Assembly (NCBI GenBank): GCA_037975125.1
Contig: JAJQOW010000185.1
Span: 69,501 to 133,500, forward strand
Direction of reading: 5' to 3'
DNA length: 64,000 bases
From: Latrodectus hesperus
Lineage: Eukaryota > Arthropoda > Arachnida > Araneae > Theridiidae
The notes under the pieces were generated by a model. That model was given only the letters and a program-made list of their open reading frames with translations, ran no database searches and was not told where the DNA came from. Each line of letters starts with the position of its first letter. Position 1 is the stretch's first letter. Position numbers and translations under genes: made by a program. Below, piece after piece: positions 11,681 to 25,860 of the stretch.

Positions 11681-13949
11681 GTGTATACATAAATCTGAAA
11701 TTTTAAATTTTTAAATGATTTCTTGCATTTCAATAAACTTTACAAATGAAAGTTTTATGCGAAGAAATACATATAATTTAGCATTTACTGCATATATATT
11801 TCATGTCTGTTACAAATATACAAATGCAAGTATGTATTTCAACTCCTTAAGAAAATAAATGCAAAAGTTATTACATCATATTATTTCTTATTTAAACTTG
11901 AAGCAAATAGAAGAAATTTGATACGATTAATTAAAGCTGGCTCTCATTTCTTTAAACCAAATGACTCTTATATTTGTCATTAACTATTTGTTAAAGGTAT
12001 TTTTCTTTTAACAAATTTCGATTGGAGTAGAAAAAATAAGATATACCTTCTGTCAATGGCTTAATTCCTATCTTGAAAACTAGATGTCACATTTCATATT
12101 AATATTTTTGTTTACATTTATTTGTAGACACAAATAGAAGTTTTATTTTTACAGACAATTGAAGTAATTTTGTGCTTCAATAATTAGATTTTCTTAGATA
12201 ATAGGACTTTGCAACACACATTTATAACAAATCCACAACTCACTTTCATAATTTTGCAGTTATAATTAACAAAAAATGATTGTTTGACAAATATTTATGT
12301 AGATTATATACATATATATGCGTGCGAGTGTGTATTGTCAAATCTTTAATGATATTTAAACTGTATGCTGCGAATATTTATAAATGATTGATAGCCATGT
12401 TTTTCAAGTAAGAAATTCTCTGCGCTGAGAGCTTTGAAACTTTATTAAAACAATGTATTACAATGGCAGAATTACAAGGTAATACTTGTTGCTTGATATT
12501 AATAAATTTTTAAAAGAATGAAAATATTATAATGTTTTACTCACATTTTAATTCTTTTAGAAAGTAAAAATAATCCTATAATTAAAAGTAAAAGTTTCTG
12601 AATTAAAACAGAAAATGTAGATTGTAGGGTTGTATAATCGTCCCAAACTTTCGGCTTACTGGTCTTAAGTTTAAAAAAAATCAGCGAAATGATAATACAT
12701 TGTTTAAAATTTCTTACCCTAGACTCTTTGTTTTTACGTTTATAGGACATTTTACAACATAAAAGTGTGATTGTCCTTTTTTCTAAGAATGAACATTTCC
12801 GGAAGATTGTTTTTTTTCATTTTAAATCTTTACGCATTTTTCTTATGTAAACTTCAATATTAGAAGCAATACATGCTTGCTTTTGCATATATCATTCAAA
12901 TTGGTTATTTCTACTTCAAATTTAGACTCTCTTAAAAATTTGGTATTGTCAAACATTTACATTTGTAACGTTCATAACGTTTTAAGAACTAAAAATATAA
13001 TTAACATGTCACAAAATTTTTTATCTTTAATATATTATTAATATTATTTATATACTTTCTATTTTCGTCATGATTACTTCAGTAATAAGCTTAAAAATAT
13101 TTCATTTAATTTAAATATCTTTTTAAAAAATTTAAATCTGTAAAACGGCTTTAGTTGTGAAAAGAAAATTTAGAAATGTCTTACAAGAGAGCAAAATTGC
13201 TTAATAAATTCACATAGATATGTATTAATTAGAAGTCTTAATGTCAAAATATTTCAAACCTTGGATTCATTATATCTTATATCAATAATCAAGGAAATTT
13301 TCTAACTTATAAATTGAAGATTATAAAAATGCTTTTATTGTTCATTGCTCAACGGTAGTGAAATCAATGTTCATTTTTTTCAAAATGTTATAAAATATAT
13401 TCTGCACTTCGGTTTCTTAAGTGCGATTTAAAATGTAACCTATCTTATCAAACTTGTTGCTAGTAATAAATACGATTATCATTCACCAAAATTAACAGAA
13501 CGTTTTAAAGATAAAGCATTTCATACTTTACCCTGCACGTTGTGTGTGCAAAGAAGGATACAAATACCTAAATGTACTGAAATTCTAACTGAATTCTAGA
13601 TTTTTCTGTCCATCTTTTCAATGCAGATATCTATTTTACTTTTTAAGTAGATATTAACAGCCAAACAAACTTCAAGTTTAATATTTTATTGCATTTGAAT
13701 TATTAATACCATACTTATATTAGTCATATTTATGCTTTATTTCTTTACTAAACATTATGAATCTATTTTGTTTTACTATTTGTGACATCTTACACAAGTA
13801 CTTTACCAAACCATTTTGTTTCTTGCGATTTTTTAAAATTAATTATACATTACTATTTGATATGAAATATTTCAATCACCTTTTGAATCATTCAGTACTA
13901 ATAACATTAATGCATATCTTCTTTTTCATAAGCACAATAACCTTTTGCA

Positions 13950-14270
13950 TACAAAGTCTGACTCGCAGATCCTCCCCCATCTGACAATGTCAGGGGCCAC
14001 GACACACCATCGGTTGACTCCTAATTTAATGAGGTCCTTTACAACATCATCCAACAATTTTGTGGATGGTCGCCCCTTTTTCTTGTTCCTTTGGGAAGAT
14101 TCTTCTTTTTGGTAGGCTCAGCATCAGGTTTTCTGTAGAGATTGCGTGGCCATTTGATGTGTGACGTTTTGACTTTTCTTATAATGTCAGTCCCGCCAAA
14201 CGGATAACATTTTTTGTAGATCTCATCGTTCTATAGGATTCTCCTTACGTTACCTCTTTAACTAATCCAA
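13950..14270 (-). pseudogene. LINE reverse-transcriptase protein C-terminal relic
   Basis: On the minus strand, about 13956-14077 reads GRPSTKLLDDVVKDL, then LGVNRW and WGRICE. This fits the pattern GRPxxxWxDDVxxDLxxLGVxxW common at the C-terminal end of non-LTR retrotransposon proteins of the RTE/Jockey type. Upstream, in another frame to about 14270, a string including HIKWPRNLYRKP corresponds to the preceding WYGHVxRM-like segment, so at least one frameshift is present. The RT core is not seen, so this is the 3' end of an old 5'-truncated insertion. The exact clade cannot be settled from this tail. Confidence 0.55.
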
Positions 14271-15378
14271 AATTTTTTCTTAAGATTTTTCTGTCAAAAA
14301 TTATCAATTTTTCTTCCTCTATTTTGTTGAAGGTTCATCATTCACTTCAACACTTAACAATAGGTCGAATTAAAACTTTATAATTGCTTAACTTTGTCTT
14401 TACACTGATAAATTTTGAAATGAATAAAATTATTGTATATCGAACTTGAAATTCTTGAAACAACAATTAGCTTTTTATAAATCCCAAGTGCTTTTCAAGC
14501 ATAACATTCACAAATGATTTGGAAAAAAACTCAAGAATAAAAAATAGCTAGATTTATGTTCATTACTAATAACTTACGTTCATTAAAAAATAACTGTCAT
14601 TAGTTCACAGGCAATTTAGTTTCATTAAATAAAGGTAATCGTATCAGATATATAACATCTATTTAATGAAATGCATTTATGAATTATTGCGAAAAACACA
14701 TGGTAGTTTGAAGATAGCAACAGAAACAATAAACAGTTGGCTATATTCTGCTTTACAAAGTAAACTATAATATAGTTAATCAAGTTCATTTTTCTACAGA
14801 CAGCGTAATAAGATTTGATGATTCAGCTATCTAAGAGAGTGTCACTATATCTGGTAAAAATATGATGAGAAATTTTCATCATATAGAATAAATATTTGTT
14901 GAGAAAATGAATTCTGTTTTATATTTTTCTGAGTGTCTCTGAAGACCATTTCTGCGAAATATATATAGTTTCTGAGAAAAGTATTGAAGCCGTCTACTTC
15001 ATTGAGCAAATCATGGCTTAGAAATAAAGATGAAATTCGAAAATTTGCATAGCAAATTCAACAAACAATTTACATTTGAAAGAAATTCTTGCCTTTAATA
15101 AGAAATCGCATCAAATATATAAATTTTTTTCTCCCTGAACTTAAACTGTCTGGTTGATTCATAATGGATTTCATCCTCATATAATAAACATCGTATATTT
15201 GATCTAATATAAGGCGGATCCTATGCTTAGCATAAATTATAATTCTAGAAAAAGGACGTGGTCTCACACGCTTAAAATAATCATAAATGTGTTTATTTTA
15301 TATCCAAATAAATCAATTGTTTTTTAACTGATCTAATTATTTCCCATTCTTCTTTAATTCATTTTTAAATGTTAAAAT
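14271..15378. other. AT-rich DNA without recognised features
   Basis: Only short, low-complexity reading frames. A 65-codon frame at 15070-15267 (minus) shows no recognisable motif. Confidence 0.5.
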
Positions 15379-15494
15379 ATAATATTGGTGCCACAGTGAA
15401 CAGTAAATTATATATACTGTATACTGTATATAATAATGGTGCCAGTATAATAATTTAAGTAATAGTTCAAGGTATATAATATTGGTGCCACAGT
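15379..15494 (+). repeat. Three spaced copies of ATAATAnTGGTGCCA
   Basis: The motif occurs near 15379, 15430 and 15476 (first and third copies extended to ATAATATTGGTGCCACAGT), about 50 and 46 bases apart. It looks like a degenerate short tandem array; it carries no gene. Confidence 0.6.
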
Positions 15495-15689
15495 TGCACC
15501 ACCAAATACAGTGGTGCAATCAAATTGTAATTCTTTTTTAAAAATCGTCATAAATGTGAAATCAGTTGACGGTTAAAAATATTGCTTAACTGAAATACAA
15601 AAATGGGCTGGTTGAAATACAAAAAGAAGCAGATCATACGTTGAATACTTCCGTTGTACATTAACAATGCAATCCATCATTTAGGACTT

Positions 15690-15930
15690 GCCATTATAAT
15701 AGAGGTAGCACACACGAAAGATTACACGTTCGATCCCAGCTACTATTAAACAATGATAGGATAACTTCTGCAGACACGACTGCCAGAGTGGGTGTGCCCG
15801 GATTCCCTGTATATCAACAAGTGAATACTGCCCATTTTCTATTGGAAGCAGACAATTATGAGGTACATTATAGTAGGCCTTACATTGATCACGGCTACCA
15901 GATCGTAAATTTTGCTGAGTCAAAAATCCA
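15690..15930 (+). repeat. Possible tRNA-derived SINE remnant
   Basis: GTTCGATCCCAGC at about 15729-15741 fits a Pol III B box, and the AGAGGTAGCACAC string upstream could be a degraded D-arm. The following ~190 bases are less AT-rich than the surroundings. No second copy was found in the window, so this is tentative. Confidence 0.3.
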
Positions 15931-16015
15931 TTACGTATTTATATTTTCTTGTAAGACACATTTTACTTAATGTTTTAAGTATCTGTAAACTGTATAACAA
16001 GCTTATAAGCTTCAA

Positions 16016-16059
16016 TATAAATGTATTTAAAATTTTAATTGATTTTAAATACATTTATA
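16016..16059. other. 18-bp perfect inverted repeat
   Basis: TATAAATGTATTTAAAAT (16016-16033) and its exact reverse complement (16042-16059), separated by 8 bases. Confidence 0.9.
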
Positions 16060-19000
16060 CATTTTCTTTGATTTTTATACAACGATATCTTTCAAATACA
16101 TTTTTTATAACTGTACAGAATAAAAATTAATTTGAATAATTTTTTTAATTTGCAATTTGAATAAAAATGTATGAGTTTTTTAATATCAAAAGAAAATTTT
16201 ATCGTTAAATATGCTATATTAACTTTTAAAACTGTACGTGAAAACTAAAATACCTCATTTTTCAATAATACCAAATAAAAGAAATATCTACAGAATTAAT
16301 ATGACATTTGACATTTTTAATTATTATTACAATTCGTATTATTCTAATTCTTGATAAGTACATAAAATACAGCATAAATTTTATAGAACGTTAAATAAAA
16401 CAAAAACTAAAAACTTGCAAACAGAATGGATATAATTTCTAAAATAACAAATCCAATCAAGTAAATTTTGCTAAGAAAGTAACTAAGGATATTAAGATTT
16501 TTTGAATGATTTTAAAGGAATGAATACAAATTAATTTTCAAATCGTTCAAAATTAACATGATATATTTCCTAATCATTAAAATGCATACTTTTTATATAT
16601 CAAGACGCTTAATAAAATTGGTACACATGTGGGAGAAGTATCTAAAAACTCAAACTTAAGAACGTAGAAAAAATAATGTATTTTTTTAAAATGTTCATAA
16701 GTATAAGCAAATATTTTTTAAGAATACGAAATGTATGAATATGAATATTTTCTAAGAGAATGAAAAAATTACATTGAAATGATTTACAATTCTGACTCTA
16801 TAAGTCTTTAAAATGTAGAAGATATCAAAAAAAATATTTAAAGTTAAAATAATTAGAATACTTGTATTTTTATTTCAAATATTTTTAGATGATGCGATTA
16901 AAATTATCAGTTATAATAATATTTAGTCTCAAATGGTTTCATTTCAGATTTGTTATAAAACCTAAAAAATTGTAATCATTTCTCATTAATAATTAAAAAT
17001 ATTTCTGTAATATAAATATCAAATAAAAACTGTACATTTTATTAACATACTAATGGCAATGGATTATTTGAGATGGGCTGTAATAAATGCTTCAAAACTA
17101 ATTAGTTAGGCAATTTAAAATTAAAAATTTATTCTTACGAAGTTAAGGTATAAATTATTTATAGATTTAGACATTATAGTAAGCTTTGAATATATATTTT
17201 TTCATTTAATGTGTATTGTTTTAATATGCAAACTAAAATCGAATTAAAGAAATTAATTCTGAAATTGTGGAACATTTTAACTTAATGAAGCATTAAATTT
17301 GAAATTTTAAATTTTTAGTTGATAAATGTTAGTGTTATTAGAAAAAACATGCCTTATTTTAAACTGTACAAAAAGTTCTTGCTTCATGTATACACTACAA
17401 TATTTAAATATGAATTAAAAATATGTAACTTCACTTTACAGTAATATTAAATGAATAGCTAGACATATATCTGACCAGATATTTTTGGTCCTTTAGCTTC
17501 TATTTGTAATATAAAATGTGTAAATAGGTTTGGAAAAATAATAATTTAGGGAATTAGTGCTATTTACTGGCACTATTTTTAAAACTACTTTTACTCAACT
17601 TGCTTCGCATCGTCAAGTAGTAACATGCAGATGAAAATTTTAAACGAAAAAAGTATCTTCACATTTCTCTCCAGAAGGTTTAGTTTTACGGTTTTAATTC
17701 AAATCAGATTTAATTATGCTTCAAACTATTTCGAAGCATTTTTATGATATATTCGTAATGCAACGTAGTTTTTATTAAGTTAGTAAGAGATGAATATACT
17801 GTTTCAAGATTCCTTCCACCTGAACTTGTTGTTCCTTAATCAAACCCGGTATAAATTTGAGAAACACTAAGGATAAGGTTTCACCTATACAGATGTATTG
17901 TGAGATTGTTTCCATCAAGAAATGTTTTAATATATTTATAAAGTAAAAAAATAAATCACTCCATAATTTATAGATTGAAAGGATTTTTGGAGCATAAGGT
18001 TGAAGTTTCGATTTCATCCCCACTTAAACAACGCGTGATGAATGTTGTGTGTGTGCTTTTGACATGCACTTCTGTCGTCCGAATGAGTGCTATGGAGTTT
18101 CTGGGTCTCCTTCCATGAAAATGACCCATTGTCTATGGAAAATCTTTCCGGAAGGAGATCTACGCATTGGATATTAGAATACGATTTACTATCCCAAAAC
18201 ACATAGTAAATTATTACGACCTTGTAAGATGTTAACCGCAGTATTTTAAGTTGTTTGGTTCCCTATTACGAGGTGTCAAAGTAAATAAATATAATTTAAT
18301 CGTGTCCACGTGTTAGAATAGCGCTCGTCGAATCTGCTTCGAAATACAACATTTGTGTTTTCATGCTTTAAAAATTTAAATTTCACAAATATTAACCTTC
18401 CCATATTGACATTTCATTACCTAATAGAAAGGATTTACTTTAATATTTCTTGGGAAAACTTTAAAGAATGATTTTGAATACTCACACACATTGTGATATC
18501 AAAAAAGAAATATTTTTTCAAACATTTTAGTGTGATTCTTGTCAAACGAAGGGGATCTCTATTCTATTAGTTCCAAATACTCAAATATTGTTAAAAAAAT
18601 CCACAATAAATCTAAAATCATTGCCTTTAACATTTTTGTTCAGTGAGACATTTTATTTCCAATCAAATAAATCCAACTAACCAGAACCAAATCTTTTCCC
18701 TTCAATTCAATACAAAAAATGATTTATTCTTCATTAAAAACGACTTATACAAATTTGACACTCATTATGTGATATTATTAACATCCCTTGATACTCTTAA
18801 TAATTTGATACCTTTGGTAATTTTATACTCATTAACATATACCTAGATGTTTTTAATTGTGTGTAACTTTAAAAAAAAATTATTCTTAGGTTATTTTCTC
18901 TAAGAATTTTTAAATTTCTTAAAAGAAACTGTTACATCATTTTAAAATAAAAAATAAATAAATAATTGTCTTGTAAGAAACAATAAAATGCATCCTTTCA

Positions 19001-19971
19001 CATCTTTGAATGGAAAAAATAATAGGCACTTGCATGGCGCATTAACCTATACCTGTTATGCAATCTGTTTTTGACACAATGCAAGCGAATTTCGCTTCTA
19101 AATTTCTTGAATATGTAGTAATTTTTATTTCTCGAGAATAACATATTTCTCTAATAAACGTCATTATATTATCTGTATTTCTGATGCAGCAATTTTAGTA
19201 AGCAGAAGTATGTGTGAAAAACATGTGTTCTTTTCCTATATCATTAATTAAATCCAATTTTTGGTATGCAAGATACATATCAATTAGAGATAAAAGCTTT
19301 ATGCAAATTTTGTGGAAGACAAGCTCTCAAATTCAAATTAAAGTGCTTAATGCATTTTTCAGCAGTAATTAACTTATTACTGTGTCAGCGTTATAGATTA
19401 GTAACTAATGTTTTAAGTCAGGCGAAGTAGAAATGAGCCAATTTATGGTTTCATTTTTAAGATAAGTATTTAAGTAAAAAAAATAGATGAGTGGAAAATA
19501 AGAAAAATTTGTGTTCACAAACTAGATTAATTTCTTATCACTTGAAAATTCTTTCAAAGCCGCTTAAAAATATTTTTTAAAAATGTGATTCTACTACATT
19601 AGTTGCTTACTTCATATTAAACTCTTAATGAAAAATAAGATATTATTTGCTTAATACTGAAAAGTAACAATATAAGTATATTGAAAGTTTATACTTAATT
19701 AAGTGAAAACATTTCATGCAAAATACATGGTAGTTTAAATTTTGGGCAGTTAATTATAATAAATAAAAAAATGACAGAAATTTTGCTTACTAAACTTTAA
19801 TTTAATTCAATAAACATTAAATGAAAGAGATATAATATTAATTAGTATCACTTCAAAGTGTAACACACTTTTTAATATATGATCGTAGAGCAGGAAAGCA
19901 GATTCATAATGAAATAAAATGCGAAAATGTATATATTTCATTTGAAATTTCTTATAAACTCGAAACTTATA

Positions 19972-19974
<3 letters not shown>

Positions 19975-20032
<58 letters not shown>
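19975..20032. repeat. (AT)n microsatellite
   Basis: About 58 bases of alternating AT. Confidence 0.95.
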
Positions 20033-20037
<5 letters not shown>

Positions 20038-20143
20038 ATGCAAGGGGTTAGATACTGAACTGAAAAGCACAAGAATATATAAGAAAACATTTATGCTTAG
20101 CAATACATTTAGCGCAAAAGCAGCTATAACAGTATTACTAAGA

Positions 20144-20236
20144 TATAGTTAATATAATATTTTATAAAATACAATGAAAAATGTATTTTATTATGCATTT
20201 TTCCATTGTATTTTATAAAATATTCTATTAACTATA
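20144..20236. other. ~40-bp inverted repeat (mini-MITE-like)
   Basis: Arms 20144-20183 and 20196-20236 both read TATAGTTAATA at the outside (one on each strand) and differ by a substitution and a one-base indel, around a 12-base centre. It lies about 90 bases from the 3' end of the LINE. Confidence 0.85.
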
Positions 20237-20362
20237 TATATATACATATATAACTTCATAAATTATTAAAATTTTCAAACTCAAAAAGCAAGCCGTTCGC
20301 AACAACAAATATTTTAGAAGGAAAATTATGTTGTTGTTGTTGTTGGCTTATCCTCTTTATAA

Positions 20363-20380
20363 ATCTGACATTTGTCAGAT
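20363..20380 (-). promoter_or_regulatory. LINE 3'-end hairpin
   Basis: ATCTGAC-AAAT-GTCAGAT on the minus strand. The TGA stop of the C-terminal frame lies inside the left arm. It is followed by GGATAAGC and the (CAA)n tail. The same arrangement is seen at 55924-55942. Such 3' hairpins are commonly recognised by LINE RTs; the role here is inferred. Confidence 0.6.
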
Positions 20381-22970
20381 CATTTCTATTAAAATGTTGT
20401 CAGTTAGAAAGTCAATGGCTAGCAAGGGATTTAAGGATAAATCTTCCCGGGAAAGTCCTACGCAATCCAGAATATATTTCGGTGAGGCTGGATGTTCACA
20501 GCATTTTTTACAAGTGGGATACATGTTTGTACCACGTTCAAACGATAAACATTTTAGATGTCCACTTGAGAATCTGGCCAAGGCAGTCTGAGATATTCGG
20601 TCACATTTTGTATCCAGAAGAATTCCAGGAGATGCTCCAGAGTACCATTGGTGTGTTGGCGGAATTTGTCAGATTGAATTAAGTCTAGATTTTTCATTAG
20701 AGCAAAGTTCCTGATATGTAAGTGATGAATCAGTGGGTGCAACTTCCTCACTGCCCTCTTTGGACAATCGATCTGCGGTCTCACACACACATTGCCACTA
20801 ATATTTACATGGAATGGAATCCATTGGAGATGTACAACATGTTCTTTTTCAATTTTTCATCAAGGATCATTTTCAATTTGAGGAGAATAGGTAGAATTGT
20901 TTCATCCTTTATAGAGGACCAGTCACTGAGATGTTGCTGTGCACTGCGGCTGTCTGACAAAATCCAAAGTTGTCCAAAATCACAGTTGCTGGAAATGATA
21001 GCAGGAAGTAACACTTTAATCGCTATTAACTCACTTCTGAAGACTGAACACGTGTCAGGGTTACGTTGCTTTAGCGTGATTTCAGACTAAGGGGTTCTAA
21101 TATAGACTCTGCTCCCAATACGTTTTTTTGTACGACTACCATTGGTATACATTTGCACTGCATCACAGAGAATGCAATTAATAATTTCTAGTGCTAATTG
21201 TCTGAGATGATCTCCGATGTGAGTTTGCTTGTTTGCAGTTGAATTCAGATCAAAATGAAAGATGACTCTTAGCATTCCTTCTGAGACATCAAAACAAAGT
21301 TTTAAGGATTGAGGTTCGACATTGCGCGAAAATAGGTTTTGAGATTCTGCCTGGCTAAAAGGGATGAATTTCCTTAATCTTTGATTATTGTGCCAATTGT
21401 GTAAATACCAGAAGGTACGATGATGTGGGCCGTAGCTATAGATTTTGTTAAAATATTTAACTAAGTTAGTTCTTCTTCTAAAGTGCAATGGTTGTAAGTT
21501 AGCCTCGTATAAAGCAATAGCTGAAGGGCAGCTATTTCTGAGTCCTAAGATGATACGAGCGGCAATTATTTGCACTCGTTCTAATTTCAAGAGATTCGTT
21601 TCAGATGCGCAAGAGTACATCGGATAACCATATTCAAGAATAGGTCTTATGAACGTAATATATGTGGTTCTGAGGGTGTTTGCATCAGCACCCCAATCTC
21701 TGACAGGCAGATTTTTGAGACTGTTAAGGCACTTACGAGCCTTTGAAACTACATGGTCGATATGCTTGTTACATTTGAATTCAGAGTCGAGAATAAAACA
21801 GAGATATTTAGGAAGTTTTTCATAAGTGAGAGGCTGGAAGTTGAAAAACAATGCTGGTTTATAGTAATATAGGTGTTTATCAGTGGTGAAAAAGTTGCTA
21901 TTGATTTTGCTGGATTGAAATATATTTTGTGTTCAGTTGCAAGCAAACACATTGCAGATAAAGCACAGTTGAGTTCCGTTTCGATGTTCTTCACATTAGA
22001 GCCTGACTTCCAGAGTACTATGTCATCAGCGAAGATTGCTATGTCAACAAGTGTTGGTATCTTTTTCTCAGCTCCTGCCAAAAAAGGGAGAAGAGAGTAG
22101 GGCTCAAGACTGATCCCTGAGGAACGCCCTGTCTCAGTCTAAAAGCATCTGAAAAGATCTTGTTGAATTTGACTCTAATAGATCTGTGGTGCAGGAAGTC
22201 GCCAATCCAAACCAAAGCAGATCCCCTAATATTGAAGGCCCCATGTAAATTGATGATAAGCTTGTCTTTCCACACAGTATCAAAGGCCCTGGATAAGTCA
22301 AGCAGGGCCGCCACGGTATGTCTAGTTGGCTTAAAGTTTTGGGCGTCTCTTATCTTTTGACAGAAGTAAAGTACCTGGTCCGTGGTGCTATGCCCTTTTC
22401 TAAATCCGTATTGTTCGGATGCTGCTAAATGGTTCATATCCGAAAAGTAAAGAAGTCTAGTAAGAAGCATTTTTTCATTAGTTTACAAGTTATACTGTTA
22501 AGGGAAATCGGTCTATAACTTTCTGGGCAGCCTGCTTCTTTTCTTGGTTTTCTGATGAGGATGACAGTGGCTCTTCTCCAGTCAATAGGTACTTTTCCAC
22601 TGGACCAGGAAAGGTTGATAATGTCCAATAGTCTTTGTTTGCCAATGAGGTCTAGGTTTTCCAACATTTGACCGTGTATTCCACCTGGGCCAGGGGACTT
22701 GGTCATATCCATGAATGCCATGGCTGAAAGTAGTTCTTGAGAGGAGTACATCCGTGACAGTTGAGAGGTACCAACATCTGTACTACGACAACCATTGATT
22801 ATATTCTTTGTCTTTTTCTTAACATGTCTGTCTTCATGGGAGAAACTTAGTCTGCGGGCCATCTGATAAAATAAGTCGAGTACATTGGCTGTAAATTTAT
22901 TATCGGGAGTGATTTGGATTGGATGGAGTGATTGGAAATTGATATCATATTTTACTCTACAACTATCCAC
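20375..22970 (-). pseudogene. LINE RT-RNase H polyprotein remnant
   Basis: Translated on the minus strand across several frames. First, about 22970-22440, is the RT N-terminus with PGPGGIHGQML, WRRATVILIRKP and SYRPISLNS. After a frameshift, 22470-22039 has GFRKGHSTTDQV, motif A ALLDLSRAFDTVW and motif B RQGVPQGSVLSP. Next, 22081-21749 has motif C FADDIVLW. Then 21851-21087 is the thumb/connection ending in an RNase H start, MYTNGSRTKK (canonical YTDGS, so the catalytic Asp is Asn here). About 21014-20805 has the RNase H string LSDSRSAQ, and 20581-20375 the C-terminal module GHLKCLSF with CKKC and ILDC. Downstream RNase H fits I-clade and related LINEs. At least four shifts plus the Asp change make it a pseudogene. 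Confidence 0.85.
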
Positions 22971-22990
22971 AACTTTTTTAATTATGCTGC

Positions 22991-23456
22991 AAAATAGTTA
23001 TTTTGAAACACCAATTTCGGCACAACCACTAATGAATTATACATTAGTTCGAATGAATTGTTGATTTGAACATCATTTTTGCTTTTTCATTACGAAGTGT
23101 AGAAAATGAGAGCTGCTTCATGAATGTCATTCGCCATCTGGAAAATTCTCAGCCTCACAAAAGACTTCATCTTTGTAACAGTATTAATAATTTGTTTTTT
23201 TTATTTTTTATATTTTCATCCAAATGTCCCCTCCATATATGTTTAACAATCTAACAGTTAAGTCATATTTCTTTTTAAAAACATATTTAAATACCTTTTA
23301 ACATTACTTTAATGAAATTATGCTTCAAAATTAAACAATAGTTGTAAATCCAGAAATTCTGAGTACAGTGAAATGTACCTGAATATTTATTAAAACCTAT
23401 TAATGCATGCACACAAGCACAAAGTGTTATCAGAATACATACTTTATACTAAAATA
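22991..23456. other. Unassigned sequence between LINE and tetranucleotide arrays
   Basis: AT-rich; no domain recognised in the 62-codon frame at 23066-23254. Confidence 0.5.
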
Positions 23457-24820
<1,364 letters not shown>

Positions 24821-25469
24821 TACACGGATTTTTTTAGGAGCTTTCAATTGTGTTTGGGACAATTTTCGTCAAACTAAAATGGAAGATTTATATAAATCAA
24901 AGCCAAATCGAGTCTTTAAAGCAGTTAAAACAAATGAAAGAAGAATTAACAAGTCTTTCATTTTTAATTCTTTATAACTGTCCTTCTAGTTTAAGTATAA
25001 TGTGGTCGAAATGATAATTTAATTATAATAACAAATACTTTTTTATTTCATGTTACAGCTATAGTAAATCAGTTTTTATAAGTTCTTTAGCAAAAATGTT
25101 TTGTAAAAATTTAAAGTTCTTTTCTAATTTGAAAGAAACCTTGCGTCTTTTTACATTTCCCCGACATTTTTTGTGAAATTTATCAGTGAATATGCTCTAA
25201 AATCTCTTAATTGCTTGTAAATTGTACACAAGATTTAATTAAGAAAATTTTACCAACCATTCATGTTTAACAATTACCCAGAAAACCAAAATTGATAATT
25301 TCAAATAATAATACAAATTTAAAAATAAATTAAATTATATGGAATTATATGTTCCATACAAGTATTGATTAAAATACCAATTTAAACTTCCCTTCCGAAA
25401 TAGAAAATAATTAAATTTTTAGCAAGCATTACCAACATTTAAATAGTATCGGTTAAAAAAGCTTAACAT
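24821..25469. other. AT-rich DNA without recognised features
   Basis: No frame or repeat recognised. Confidence 0.6.
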
Positions 25470-25860
25470 GAGTATTGAAGGATTTTTACAAGGTTTTAGG
25501 CGATTTATATCTCGTCGAGGGTTTTGATCTGCATTATATTCACACAGACAATACTAAATCCTTAGAAAACGCAAATGGTGTAAATGGGTCAGTAATCCAT
25601 AAGTTTAAACTATATTCCCATCTAAATGTATTGTAGGGAAATTTATTGCTGAAAACATCCTCAGTGGGGAGGATTCTGGGGAAAAGTGATGAACGGTTAC
25701 AACTTGTTTAAAGAAAATAATTGGTAAATCGTCTCTTAATCTTAAGGAATTAGAAACGGTGTTGATCAAAATCAAAGCCAAGATTATTTCGATACTTATG
25801 ACTCAGCTGTAGAATGATCCCTTGAAACCCTCTCCACTAACTTCTTATAATTTTTAATCT
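25470..25860 (+). pseudogene. BEL/Pao integrase relic
   Basis: The + strand reads GFRRFISRRG at about 25491-25520, close to AFRRFISRRG in the intact BEL integrase at 44449-44478. Then WGGFWG (about 25658) corresponds to the WWGGYWER segment bearing the catalytic Glu, and LNLKELETVLIKI (about 25737) to the helix after it. In-frame stops and gaps lie between these blocks. This is an old fragment of a BEL element related to, but clearly diverged from, the intact copy 14 kb away; no LTRs were found. Confidence 0.7.

Larger units (their letters stand above)
5941..13949. other. Long AT-rich intergenic or intronic stretch
   Basis: No supported gene. Short frames at 8735-8920 and 10160-10438 (minus strand) lack recognisable domains or clear splice context. 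Palindromes at 6851, 6968 and 8608 and microsatellites near 8179 and 11508-11676 are listed separately. Confidence 0.6.
15931..20324. other. AT-rich stretch without a supported gene
   Basis: Minus-strand frames at 17775-18023 and 18014-18202 are less AT-biased than the background, but I could not tie them to a family. Hairpins at 16016 and 20144 and the (AT)n tract near 19975 are listed separately. Confidence 0.5.
20325..22990 (-). mobile_element. I/Jockey-superfamily LINE, 5'-truncated
   Basis: A minus-strand non-LTR retrotransposon copy. Its 3' end is at about 20328, with a (CAA)n tail seen as GTTGTTGTTGTTG on the + strand. The 5' edge is near 22990, just upstream of the RT domain; the endonuclease and ORF1 are missing, as is usual for 5'-truncated LINE copies. 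RT, RNase H and a C-terminal Cys/His module follow in order. Multiple frameshifts show it is inactive. Confidence 0.85.

Noticed and set aside
17775..18202. Possible host coding sequence (NGSFSW string resembling an ABC-transporter linker)
   Set aside because: No Walker A or other transporter motif follows, and the frames are disjoint; the likeness is too short.
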